Of a stretch of DNA of 64,000 nt, positions 54,397 through 62,308 are shown in pieces (position 1 is the first letter of the stretch; each line of letters opens with the position of its first letter). Under the pieces are notes generated by a model, which was given only the letters and a program-made list of their open reading frames with translations, made no database searches and was not told the origin of the DNA. The DNA is from Algibacter pectinivorans (lineage in GTDB: Bacteria; Bacteroidota; Bacteroidia; Flavobacteriales; Flavobacteriaceae): the NCBI RefSeq assembly GCF_900112595.1, contig NZ_FOMI01000002.1:388690-452689 (forward strand), written 5' to 3'. A program made the position numbers and the translations under genes.

Positions 54397-55161
54397 TTAA
54401 TTATTTTGTTTACCAATTTTTTTCACCATAGAAGAATTAGCCTGAGCCGTTGGAAATACCAATAAATCTGCAATATTAACATGTGGTGGCCTAGAAACGG
54501 CAAAATAAATAATTTCTGCTATGTCTTTAGCTTGTAGGGCTTTAAAGCCTTTGTACACGTTATCGGCCACAGCATCGCCTTTAAAGCGTACTTTAGAAAA
54601 TTCGGTTTCTACCAAACCAGGGTTAATGGCTCCAACTTTAATGCCATACGGGTTTAAATCCATACGCATGCCCTCTGTAATAGCTAAAACGGCATGTTTA
54701 CTAGCGCAATACACATTGCCTTTTGGGTACACCTCTTTACCGGCCGACGATCCAATATTTATTATTTGACCAGATTTACGCTCCGTCATTTGTGGTATTA
54801 TGGCTTTACTAACATATAGCAAACCTTTAACATTAATGTCCATCATGGCATCCCAATCGTCTGTACTTCCGTTGTGTATTGGGTCTAAACCATGAGCGTT
54901 ACCTGCATTATTTATTAAAATATCAATAGTTTTAAAATCTTCTGGAAGGTTTGCAATGGCTTTAAACGTCGCGTCCTTATCGCGAACATCAAAATTTAAA
55001 ACATGAACATCGGTTAATCGTGCTAATGCTTTCTCAATGGTTTTTAAGCGTTGTAACCGTCTGCCACAAAGTACCAAGTTAATCCCTTGTTTTGCAAACT
55101 CATAGGCGGTAGCTTCTCCAATTCCACTTGTAGCCCCAGTAATTAGTGCTGTTTTTTTCAT
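54397..55161 (-). CDS. short-chain dehydrogenase/reductase (YdfG-like)
   Basis: A 254-residue NAD(P)-dependent classical SDR. The Rossmann start TGATSGIGEATAYEF and CGRR (NADP-type), NNAGNAHGLDP (about 89), the catalytic Ser (NIGSSAGK, about 139) and Tyr-Lys (YCASKHA, about 152-156) are complete, followed by INPGLVETEF. YdfG relatives reduce 3-hydroxy acids and malonic semialdehyde, but the substrate is not certain here. It is a single gene, divergent from the Bat operon. Confidence 0.92.
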   Translation of the reverse strand: MKKTALITGATSGIGEATAYEFAKQGINLVLCGRRLQRLKTIEKALARLTDVHVLNFDVRDKDATFKAIANLPEDFKTIDILINNAGNAHGLDPIHNGSTDDWDAMMDINVKGLLYVSKAIIPQMTERKSGQIINIGSSAGKEVYPKGNVYCASKHAVLAITEGMRMDLNPYGIKVGAINPGLVETEFSKVRFKGDAVADNVYKGFKALQAKDIAEIIYFAVSRPPHVNIADLLVFPTAQANSSMVKKIGKQNN

Positions 55162-55357
55162 ATTATGTTTTATTTGTCTACACCCTAAAAATACTTAAAA
55201 GCTATTTTAAAATAGAAGCTTTTTAAAAGATATAAGTTAGGATGCTTTAACTATTTAAGATAAACTTATAATAATTATTTGTTAAATGGTATAAACATTG
55301 GGTTTCCTTAATTTTTTTAACCATTTTTTAACATGGTATCAGCAAAAATTTTAACAC

Positions 55358-55389
55358 TTTGCAAACCGAAAATAACTACTGTATTTTTG
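55358..55389 (+). promoter_or_regulatory. promoter of the Bat operon
   Basis: TTTG at 55358-55361 and TATTTTTG at 55382-55389 lie 20 bp apart. The predicted transcript starts near 55396, about 14 nt before the moxR ATG, which rules out the open frame beginning at 55359. Confidence 0.8.
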
Positions 55390-55409
55390 GATTTATAATA
55401 AAACAAAAA

Positions 55410-56414
55410 ATGATGGAAGAAACCAGTACAATTGATATTAAGTCAATTAACGAGAAAATTGAAAAAGAAAGTGCTTTTGTTGATTTACTGATGCTAGAAA
55501 TGAATAAAGTCATCGTAGGTCAAAAACACATGGTAGAGCGTTTGTTAATTGGTTTGTTGGGACAAGGGCATATTTTGCTTGAAGGTGTTCCGGGTTTAGC
55601 AAAAACTTTAGCAATTAACACTTTGGCACAGGCTGTAGATGGTAGCTTTAGTAGAATACAGTTTACTCCAGATTTATTACCTGCAGATGTTACAGGAACA
55701 TTAATCTACAATATGAAGGTTAATGATTTTTCAATTAAAAAAGGGCCAATATTTGCAAATTTCGTATTAGCAGATGAGATTAATAGAGCGCCCGCAAAAG
55801 TGCAATCGGCGCTTTTAGAAGCCATGCAAGAAAAGCAGGTAACTATTGGCGATGAAACCTTTAAGTTAGATAAACCTTTTTTAGTAATGGCAACTATGAA
55901 TCCGGTTGAGCAGGAAGGAACTTATCCTCTACCAGAAGCACAGGTGGATCGATTTATGCTAAAAACAGTTATTGATTACCCAAAAATTGACGAGGAGCAG
56001 TTAATTATGCGTGCCAATTTAAAAGGAGCTTGGGATAAAGTAAACCCTGTGGTGTCTATAGCACAGATTCTTAGAGCACAAGATGCTGTTAGAGATGTTT
56101 ACATGGATGAAAAAATAGAAAAATACATACTAGATATTATTTTTGCTACGCGTTATCCAGAAAAATTTAGACTTCCAGATTTAAAACCATTAATATCTTT
56201 TGGAGCATCACCTCGTGGTAGTATAAACTTAGCAACAGCGGCAAAATGTTATGCATTTATTAAGCGCCGTGGGTATGTAATTCCTGAAGATGTTCGTGCT
56301 GTAGTTTATGATGTATTAAGACACAGAATTGGAATTACTTACGAAGCTGAAGCAGAAAATATTACTTCAATAGATATTATAAACAAAATAGTAAACGAAA
56401 TAGAGGTACCATAA
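55410..56414 (+). CDS. MoxR-type AAA+ ATPase
   Basis: A 334-residue chaperone-like ATPase. Walker A GVPGLAKTLAIN (about 65-76), Walker B VLADEINRAPAK (about 126-137), sensor MATMNPVEQEGTYPLPEAQ (about 165-185) and DRF arginine region are present, with a C-terminal lid domain. The start ATG at 55410 (followed by a second ATG) lies just downstream of a strong promoter. It should act on the VWA proteins encoded later in the operon. Confidence 0.93.
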   Translation: MMEETSTIDIKSINEKIEKESAFVDLLMLEMNKVIVGQKHMVERLLIGLLGQGHILLEGVPGLAKTLAINTLAQAVDGSFSRIQFTPDLLPADVTGTLIYNMKVNDFSIKKGPIFANFVLADEINRAPAKVQSALLEAMQEKQVTIGDETFKLDKPFLVMATMNPVEQEGTYPLPEAQVDRFMLKTVIDYPKIDEEQLIMRANLKGAWDKVNPVVSIAQILRAQDAVRDVYMDEKIEKYILDIIFATRYPEKFRLPDLKPLISFGASPRGSINLATAAKCYAFIKRRGYVIPEDVRAVVYDVLRHRIGITYEAEAENITSIDIINKIVNEIEVP

Positions 56415-56424
56415 ATGAGTTTCC

Positions 56425-56467
56425 AGTATTCAGTTTCAGTGAGCAGTTGCTTACTTAACTGAATACT
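56425..56467 (+). repeat. inverted repeat between moxR and the DUF58 gene
   Basis: AGTATTCAGTT and AACTGAATACT are a perfect 11-bp pair with a 21-nt loop. The 112-bp gap is made of variants of ACTGAA/TACTG, probably expanded intergenic repeats. It may form an RNA hairpin in the operon transcript. Confidence 0.5.
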
Positions 56468-56527
56468 AAAAAACTTAACGGTTTATTGATAACTGATTAC
56501 TGCGACTGAAAACTGTTTACTGAATAG

Positions 56528-57394
56528 ATGGATACTAAAGAATTACTAAAAAAAGTACGAAAAATTGAGATTAAGACACGGCGTTTGTCTGATCATATTT
56601 TTGGAGGAGAATACCATTCTACCTTTAAAGGTCGTGGTATGACTTTTAGTGAGGTGCGTCAGTATCAATTTGGCGATGATGTTAGAAATATAGACTGGAA
56701 TGTTACCGCACGTTATAACGAGCCTTACGTAAAAGTTTTTGAAGAAGAACGCGAACTTACCATGATGCTTATGGTAGATGTTTCGGGGTCTGAGATGTTT
56801 GGTACCAACCAGCAATTTAAAAACGAAGTGGTTACTGAAATTGCTGCAACTTTAGCCTTTTCGGCAACACAGAATAACGATAAAATAGGGCTTATTTTAT
56901 TTTCAGATAAAGTAGAGCTATATATTCCGCCTAAAAAAGGACGATCGCATGTACTACGTATTATTCGCGAGCTTATAGAGTTTAAGCCAGAAAGTAAACT
57001 TACAAATTTTGCCGAGGCCTTAAAGTTTTTGCAAAACGTCATGAAAAAGAAAGCCATTGTATTTGTGCTTTCCGATTTTATTGCAGACGATTACCATCAA
57101 ACCATGAAAATAGTTTCTGGAAAACACGATGTTACAGGTATTCGGGTTTACGATAAGCGAGAAGAAGAAATTCCAAATCTAGGTATAGTACAAATGCAAG
57201 ATGAGGAAACTGGCGAACTCATGCTAGTTAACACAGCTTCAAAAAAAGTGCGAATTAATTACGGGAAGTTCTACAGCCAAAAAGTAGCATATTATAAAGA
57301 TAGTTTTACAAAATCTGGTGCCGGCGCTATAGATTGTCGCGTAGACGAAAGTTATGTAAAAAAGCTTTTAGGCTATTTTAAAAGAAGAGGATAA
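56528..57394 (+). CDS. DUF58 domain protein
   Basis: A 288-residue protein with the DUF58 hallmark GRGMTFSEVRQYQFGDDVRN followed by IDWNVTARYNEPYVK. A VWA-like domain follows with a complete metal site (MVDVSGSEMFG, about 83). It is cytosolic as no membrane helix is seen, and is the usual second gene of MoxR operons. It probably links MoxR to the membrane VWA proteins. Confidence 0.92.
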   Translation: MDTKELLKKVRKIEIKTRRLSDHIFGGEYHSTFKGRGMTFSEVRQYQFGDDVRNIDWNVTARYNEPYVKVFEEERELTMMLMVDVSGSEMFGTNQQFKNEVVTEIAATLAFSATQNNDKIGLILFSDKVELYIPPKKGRSHVLRIIRELIEFKPESKLTNFAEALKFLQNVMKKKAIVFVLSDFIADDYHQTMKIVSGKHDVTGIRVYDKREEEIPNLGIVQMQDEETGELMLVNTASKKVRINYGKFYSQKVAYYKDSFTKSGAGAIDCRVDESYVKKLLGYFKRRG

Positions 57395-57430
57395 AAAGAT
57401 TTACAATTTATGAATAACGATTTACGATAT

Positions 57431-59068
57431 ATGAATAGAAAACACACCGTCATCGGACTTCCGTCTGCGGTCTTTTTTTCTATATTCTTTATTCTATTTT
57501 CTCTTGTTTCATCAGGTCAAGTCTCATCAACGATCGACTCTACTTCAATAAAAATTGGAGAGCAAATTACATATTACGTTCAAGTTGAAGCAGACTCTAC
57601 CGATTTAGTGGTTTTTCCGGAAGGGCAAACTTTTTCGCCTTTAGAGATGATTGAATCCTATGATATTGATACGCTAAAAAAAAGCGATAAATATAACCTA
57701 ATTAAAAAATACGGATTAACCCAATTCGATTCTGGATCGTACACCATTCCAAGGCAAAAAATAATTATTGGCGATAAAACCTTTTTCACCGATTCGTTAA
57801 GGGTTGAGGTTAATAATGTTGTGGTAGATACCACGCAAGGTTTATACGATATTAAACCCATTATTGCTGTAGAGAAAAGCGGGAGCGATTGGTGGAAGTA
57901 TCTATTGCTAACCTTACTAATCATAGGTGCAATAGCGTTTTTACTATATTGGTTTATTTGGCGAAAAAAGCCGTTAACCGAAGATGAAAAAATAGCCTTA
58001 TTACCACCTTATGATAGAGCAAAATTAGCCATTCGTAAGTTGGATGAAAGTACGTATTTAGAAAACAAAAATTTAAAGGATTACTACTCAGAGTTAACTT
58101 TTATTATTAGAAAATATCTAGACGAAAAAGTATACGATAAAGCTTTAGAGAGTACCACCGACGAGCTAATTACAAGATTAAAAATACTAAAACAAGGCAA
58201 TCAAGTCGATTTAAGTCAGGACGATATTAAGAATTTAGAAGACATCTTAAAACGTGCCGATTTAGTAAAATTTGCAAAATCTGCTCCAGATATCGAGTTG
58301 GCAAAAATTGATAGAGATACCATAGATGTAGAAATTGATCATGTAAAAGAAGCCTTACCAGAACCTACCGAGGAAGAAAAGCTGTTAGACGAAAAATATA
58401 GAGAAGAGCAAGAACGCAAAAAGAAACGTAAAAAGATATGGCTAACCGTAGGTATTAGTGTGTTTTTATTGCTTGCAACTTTAACAGGTTTGTCTGTAAA
58501 ATACGGATTCGATTTAGTAAAAGACACTATAATTGGTCATGATAGTAAAGAGCTTTTAGAGGGCGATTGGGTACGTAGTGCCTATGGTTTTCCGCCAATT
58601 ACCATTTCTACACCTAAAGTTTTAAAACGTAGCACGCCACAGTTGCCAGAAGAAATGGCACAACAAATAGAATTAACGCAATTTAGCTATGGAAGCTTAA
58701 TTGATAATTTTCAAATACAAGTAGCCACAACAAACATTAAAAATTTAGGCGAGAATAAAATTAATTTGGAGCAGGCAATGGAAGGCACATTAAAAGTGTT
58801 TGAAAACGCTGGAGCACAAAATATAATTACTAAAAACGAAAAGTTTGTAACACCAAATGGTGCCGAAGGATTAAAGGTTTATGGCACCATGGATTCTCCG
58901 GTTCTTGGAACCGATAAACTTGAAAAAGGTAAATATGTTATTTTAGGATTTACCGCAGAAAGCGTGGTGCAACAGGTTATGCTTTTTTATAAAGAACAAG
59001 ATGTTTATGCCCAACAAATGGTAGATCGTATATTAAATTCAGTCGAACTTAAACCTGCAGAAGAATAA
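57431..59068 (+). CDS. BatD-related membrane protein of the Bat operon
   Basis: A 545-residue protein with a signal-like start (MNRKHTVIGLPSAVFFSIFF); the ATG at 57410 is an alternative. The N-terminal periplasmic domain has STIDSTSIKIGEQITYYVQV, a BatD-like Ig-type strand pattern. The first helix (about 165-182; LLLTLLIIGAIAFLLYWF) precedes LPPYDRAKLAIRKLD, and a helical region follows to about 320. A second helix (about 343-360) precedes a C-terminal domain. Its stop overlaps the next start by one base. Domain layout fits the additional protein common in Bacteroidota Bat operons. Confidence 0.75.
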   Translation: MNRKHTVIGLPSAVFFSIFFILFSLVSSGQVSSTIDSTSIKIGEQITYYVQVEADSTDLVVFPEGQTFSPLEMIESYDIDTLKKSDKYNLIKKYGLTQFDSGSYTIPRQKIIIGDKTFFTDSLRVEVNNVVVDTTQGLYDIKPIIAVEKSGSDWWKYLLLTLLIIGAIAFLLYWFIWRKKPLTEDEKIALLPPYDRAKLAIRKLDESTYLENKNLKDYYSELTFIIRKYLDEKVYDKALESTTDELITRLKILKQGNQVDLSQDDIKNLEDILKRADLVKFAKSAPDIELAKIDRDTIDVEIDHVKEALPEPTEEEKLLDEKYREEQERKKKRKKIWLTVGISVFLLLATLTGLSVKYGFDLVKDTIIGHDSKELLEGDWVRSAYGFPPITISTPKVLKRSTPQLPEEMAQQIELTQFSYGSLIDNFQIQVATTNIKNLGENKINLEQAMEGTLKVFENAGAQNIITKNEKFVTPNGAEGLKVYGTMDSPVLGTDKLEKGKYVILGFTAESVVQQVMLFYKEQDVYAQQMVDRILNSVELKPAEE

Positions 59069-60072
59069 TGTTAGAAGGTATTGAATTTGTAAATAAAGAA
59101 TTTTTCTGGTTGCTGTTAGTCATTCCATTGGTTGTACTATGGTACATTTTAAAAAATAAAAAACAAACAGCCGAACTTAAAATATCAAGTTTAAAAGGTT
59201 TTAAAGTAACCAGTTCTTGGTTGCCAAAACTTAGGCATTTGTTGTTTGGCTTACGTTTATTGGCATTAACTCTTTTAATAATGGCATTGGCTAGACCACA
59301 ATCGGTAGATGTGTCTACAAAAACGAAAACCACCCGAGGTATAGATATTGTTATGGCTATTGATGTTTCTGCAAGTATGCTGGCTAAAGATTTATCGCCA
59401 AATAGATTAGAAGCCTTAAAAAAAGTAGCCTCAGAGTTTATTATGGGCAGACCAAACGATAGGATAGGTCTAGTAGAATACGCCGGCGAGAGTTACACCA
59501 AAACACCAATTACAAGCGATAAGTCTATTGTATTGCGTTCGCTAAAAGGCATTAAATACAATAATATTATTGAAGGCGGAACTGCCATAGGCATGGGTTT
59601 AGCAACCTCTGTAAATAGATTAAAGGATAGTAAAGCATCAAGTAAAGTTATTATTTTATTAACCGATGGTGTAAACAACTCTGGGTTTATAGATCCTAAA
59701 ATTGCAAGTGAGTTGGCTGTCGAGTATGGTATTAAAACGTACACCATAGGTTTAGGAACCAACGGAATGGCCTTATCGCCAGTAGCTATTTTACCAAATG
59801 GTAATTTTCAATATGGTAGAATTCAAGTTGAAATTGATGAGGAGTTGCTAAAAGAAATTGCCAAGGTTACAGGAGGTAAATATTTTAGAGCCACCAATAA
59901 TAAAAAGCTAGAAGAGATTTACGAAGAGATAAATAAGTTAGAGAAAACAGAAATCGAAGAGTTTAAATATTATAATTACGAAGAAAAATTTAGACCATTA
60001 GTCATTCTTGCAGGCTTGTTACTGCTAATGGAATTACTATTGCGTTACACCGTTTTTAGAAGTTTTATTTAG
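59068..60072 (+). CDS. batA: VWA-domain membrane protein BatA
   Basis: A 334-residue protein with two membrane helices near the N-terminus (about 11-30, 60-75), a von Willebrand A domain (about 88-280) with MIDAS (DVSASM, about 98; then TPITSD and LTDGVNN), and a C-terminal helix (about 308-328). The family is an aerotolerance-linked envelope component, named in Bacteroides fragilis. It is the first of two VWA genes here. Confidence 0.88.
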   Translation: MLEGIEFVNKEFFWLLLVIPLVVLWYILKNKKQTAELKISSLKGFKVTSSWLPKLRHLLFGLRLLALTLLIMALARPQSVDVSTKTKTTRGIDIVMAIDVSASMLAKDLSPNRLEALKKVASEFIMGRPNDRIGLVEYAGESYTKTPITSDKSIVLRSLKGIKYNNIIEGGTAIGMGLATSVNRLKDSKASSKVIILLTDGVNNSGFIDPKIASELAVEYGIKTYTIGLGTNGMALSPVAILPNGNFQYGRIQVEIDEELLKEIAKVTGGKYFRATNNKKLEEIYEEINKLEKTEIEEFKYYNYEEKFRPLVILAGLLLLMELLLRYTVFRSFI

Positions 60073-60190
60073 ATGTTTTTTTATTTTCGCAAAGGCGGAA
60101 ATCATAAAAAAAGAACCCTAAGAATAAAAATATTAGTGAATTCGTGGAAACAGATTTAAACAAATCCGCGACAAACAACTAAACAATAAA

Positions 60191-61228
60191 ATGTTTCAAT
60201 TAGAAGAAAAAATATGGTTTTGGACATTAGGAGTTATTCCAGTAATAATCCTGCTTTTTTTGGTGCTTCAATTTTGGAGGTATAGAACCCAAAAAAAGTT
60301 TGCTGATGCCGCATTGCTTAAGCGATTAAGTCCTAATAGGTCTGTTTTTAAATCCGTTTTAAAGGTCATTGTATTAAGTTTAGCATTTTTATGTTTAACA
60401 ATTGCTTTGGTAAATCCTAAAATTGGTACAAAACTAGAAACGGTTAAGCGCGAAGGTGTCGATATTGTGTTTGCAGTCGATGTTTCTAAAAGTATGTTGG
60501 CAGAAGATATTGCTCCAAACCGACTAGAAAAATCCAAACAATTAGTTACTCAAATTATAAATAATTTAGCAAGCGACCGTGTGGGTATTATTGCCTATGC
60601 CGGAAAAGCGTTTCCGCAACTGCCAATTACAACAGATTATGCATCGGCTAAAATGTTTTTACAAAGCATGAATACCGATATGCTATCATCGCAAGGTACC
60701 GCCATAAACGAAGCTATTAAATTGGCTAAAACCTATTTTGATAACGAGGAGCAAACCAATCGTGTACTTATAATACTTTCCGATGGCGAGGATCATAGCG
60801 AACAAGCAGCCGTGGTTGCAGAAGAAGCTAGCGAGGAAGGTATTAGAATTTTCACCATTGGTGTTGGCGATGTAAAAGGAGGACCAATTCCAGAAAAAAG
60901 AAACGGTGTTGTATTAAGTTATAAAAAAGATAGCCAAGGCGAAACCGTAATTACCAAGCTAAATGAAGAAACACTAAAAAATATAGCATCAGAGGCTAAC
61001 GGTGTTTACATTAACGGTAAAAATACAAACAATGTAGTTGAAAATATTCGTGAGATATTAAATACCATGGATAAAACGGAGTTTGAAGCTAAAGAATTTG
61101 CAGATTTTAAAGATCAGTTTCAATGGTTTTTAGGTTTCGGAATTTTCTTTTTATTATTAGATGTTTTACTATTAGAAAGAAAAACAGGTTGGTTAAAGAA
61201 GTTAAATCTATTTAATGAAAATTTTTAA
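60191..61228 (+). CDS. batB: VWA-domain membrane protein BatB
   Basis: A 345-residue protein with two N-terminal membrane helices (about 12-30, 55-72), a VWA domain (about 85-290) with MIDAS (DVSKSM, about 96; ILSDGEDHSE) and a C-terminal helix (about 310-328). It should form the paired partner of BatA. It follows after 118 bp of non-coding sequence. Confidence 0.88.
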   Translation: MFQLEEKIWFWTLGVIPVIILLFLVLQFWRYRTQKKFADAALLKRLSPNRSVFKSVLKVIVLSLAFLCLTIALVNPKIGTKLETVKREGVDIVFAVDVSKSMLAEDIAPNRLEKSKQLVTQIINNLASDRVGIIAYAGKAFPQLPITTDYASAKMFLQSMNTDMLSSQGTAINEAIKLAKTYFDNEEQTNRVLIILSDGEDHSEQAAVVAEEASEEGIRIFTIGVGDVKGGPIPEKRNGVVLSYKKDSQGETVITKLNEETLKNIASEANGVYINGKNTNNVVENIREILNTMDKTEFEAKEFADFKDQFQWFLGFGIFFLLLDVLLLERKTGWLKKLNLFNENF

Positions 61229-61326
61229 TGTCCGCGAAAGCGTAAACCTTATTACTAAGGGTAATAAATATTTATAATTTTTTTAACGCCAAAAACACAT
61301 AAGATTCTATAAATTAGAAATAAAAA

Positions 61327-62193
61327 ATGAAGCATATAATTCTTATTATAATAACATTAACCTCGATTTTTTCTTTTTCGCAAGAAGAAAACGAAGCGTT
61401 ATTGTTAGCTGCAAAAAAGGCAAATAATTATGTTTATGAAGGTAATGAGCTAATTGGCAATGAAGATTTTGTTTCGGCAGAAATGGCTTACCGCAAAGCC
61501 ATTTCAGAACAACCTACAGGAGCTACAGGAGCATATAATTTAGGTACATCGTATTACAAAAGTGGTAATTTTAACGAAGCCTTATATCGATTGGAACAAG
61601 CTGTAAAAACAGCAAGTACAAAGTCTGAAAAACATAAAGCATTTCATAACATTGGAAACATTTTAATGCAAAATGAAAAATGTAAGGAAGCGGTTGAAGC
61701 TTATAAAAATGCATTAAGAAACAATCCTACCGATAATGAAACGAGATACAATTTAGGTGTAGCAAAAGTTTGTGCAGAACAGCAACAACAGCAAGACGAC
61801 CAAAATAAGGAGGATAAAGATAACAAAGACGAAAAGCAAGACGATAATAAAGAGAACCAAGGCCAAAAGGAAAACCAGGATAATAAAGATAAAGAAGGCG
61901 AAGATAAAGAGGATAAAAAGGATAAAAAGGACGAGGGCGACGACGATAAAAAAGAAGGTGAAGACGAGAAAGATGAGGATGGTAAACCTAAAGATGAAAA
62001 AGAAGATAAGGGCAATGAAGGAGACAAGGAGAAGGAAGACAATAAAAAGCCACAACAGCAACCAGGACAATTATCGCCTCAGCAAATTAAAAGTTTGTTA
62101 GAAGCCATGAATAATCAAGAACAAAAAGTTCAAGAAAAAATGAATGCCGAAAAACAAAAAGGTGTTAAAATTAAAACCGATAAAGATTGGTAA
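61327..62193 (+). CDS. batC: TPR protein BatC with a long charged linker
   Basis: A 288-residue protein with a signal peptide (MKHIILIIITLTSIFSFSQ), then TPR repeats (about 40-150; AYRKAISEQPTGATGAYNLG and following). A strongly charged linker (about 150-240) is made almost only of Lys, Glu, Asp, Gln, Asn and Gly. The C-terminus (LSPQQIKSLLEAMNNQEQKV) is conserved in the family. It acts in the periplasm or on the membrane, between BatB and BatD. Confidence 0.85.
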   Translation: MKHIILIIITLTSIFSFSQEENEALLLAAKKANNYVYEGNELIGNEDFVSAEMAYRKAISEQPTGATGAYNLGTSYYKSGNFNEALYRLEQAVKTASTKSEKHKAFHNIGNILMQNEKCKEAVEAYKNALRNNPTDNETRYNLGVAKVCAEQQQQQDDQNKEDKDNKDEKQDDNKENQGQKENQDNKDKEGEDKEDKKDKKDEGDDDKKEGEDEKDEDGKPKDEKEDKGNEGDKEKEDNKKPQQQPGQLSPQQIKSLLEAMNNQEQKVQEKMNAEKQKGVKIKTDKDW

Positions 62194-62308
62194 GTTTGAG
62201 CTATAAGTTTCGTGCAAGATTTTAAAAACCTTGTAGGGATTAAAAAGAATAAATAAAAATCATTTTGTCGTGCAAAAGGCATAGCCTAAGCATCTCAATT
62301 TAATACAA

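Noticed and set aside
55359-55409. Longer MoxR start at a TTG
   Set aside because: The TTG lies within the -33 box of a strong promoter, and transcription should begin downstream of it.
61701-62101. Three overlapping open frames with Ser/Phe-, Leu/Ile- or Lys/Arg-rich sequence
   Set aside because: They are alternate-frame readings of the low-complexity linker of BatC.
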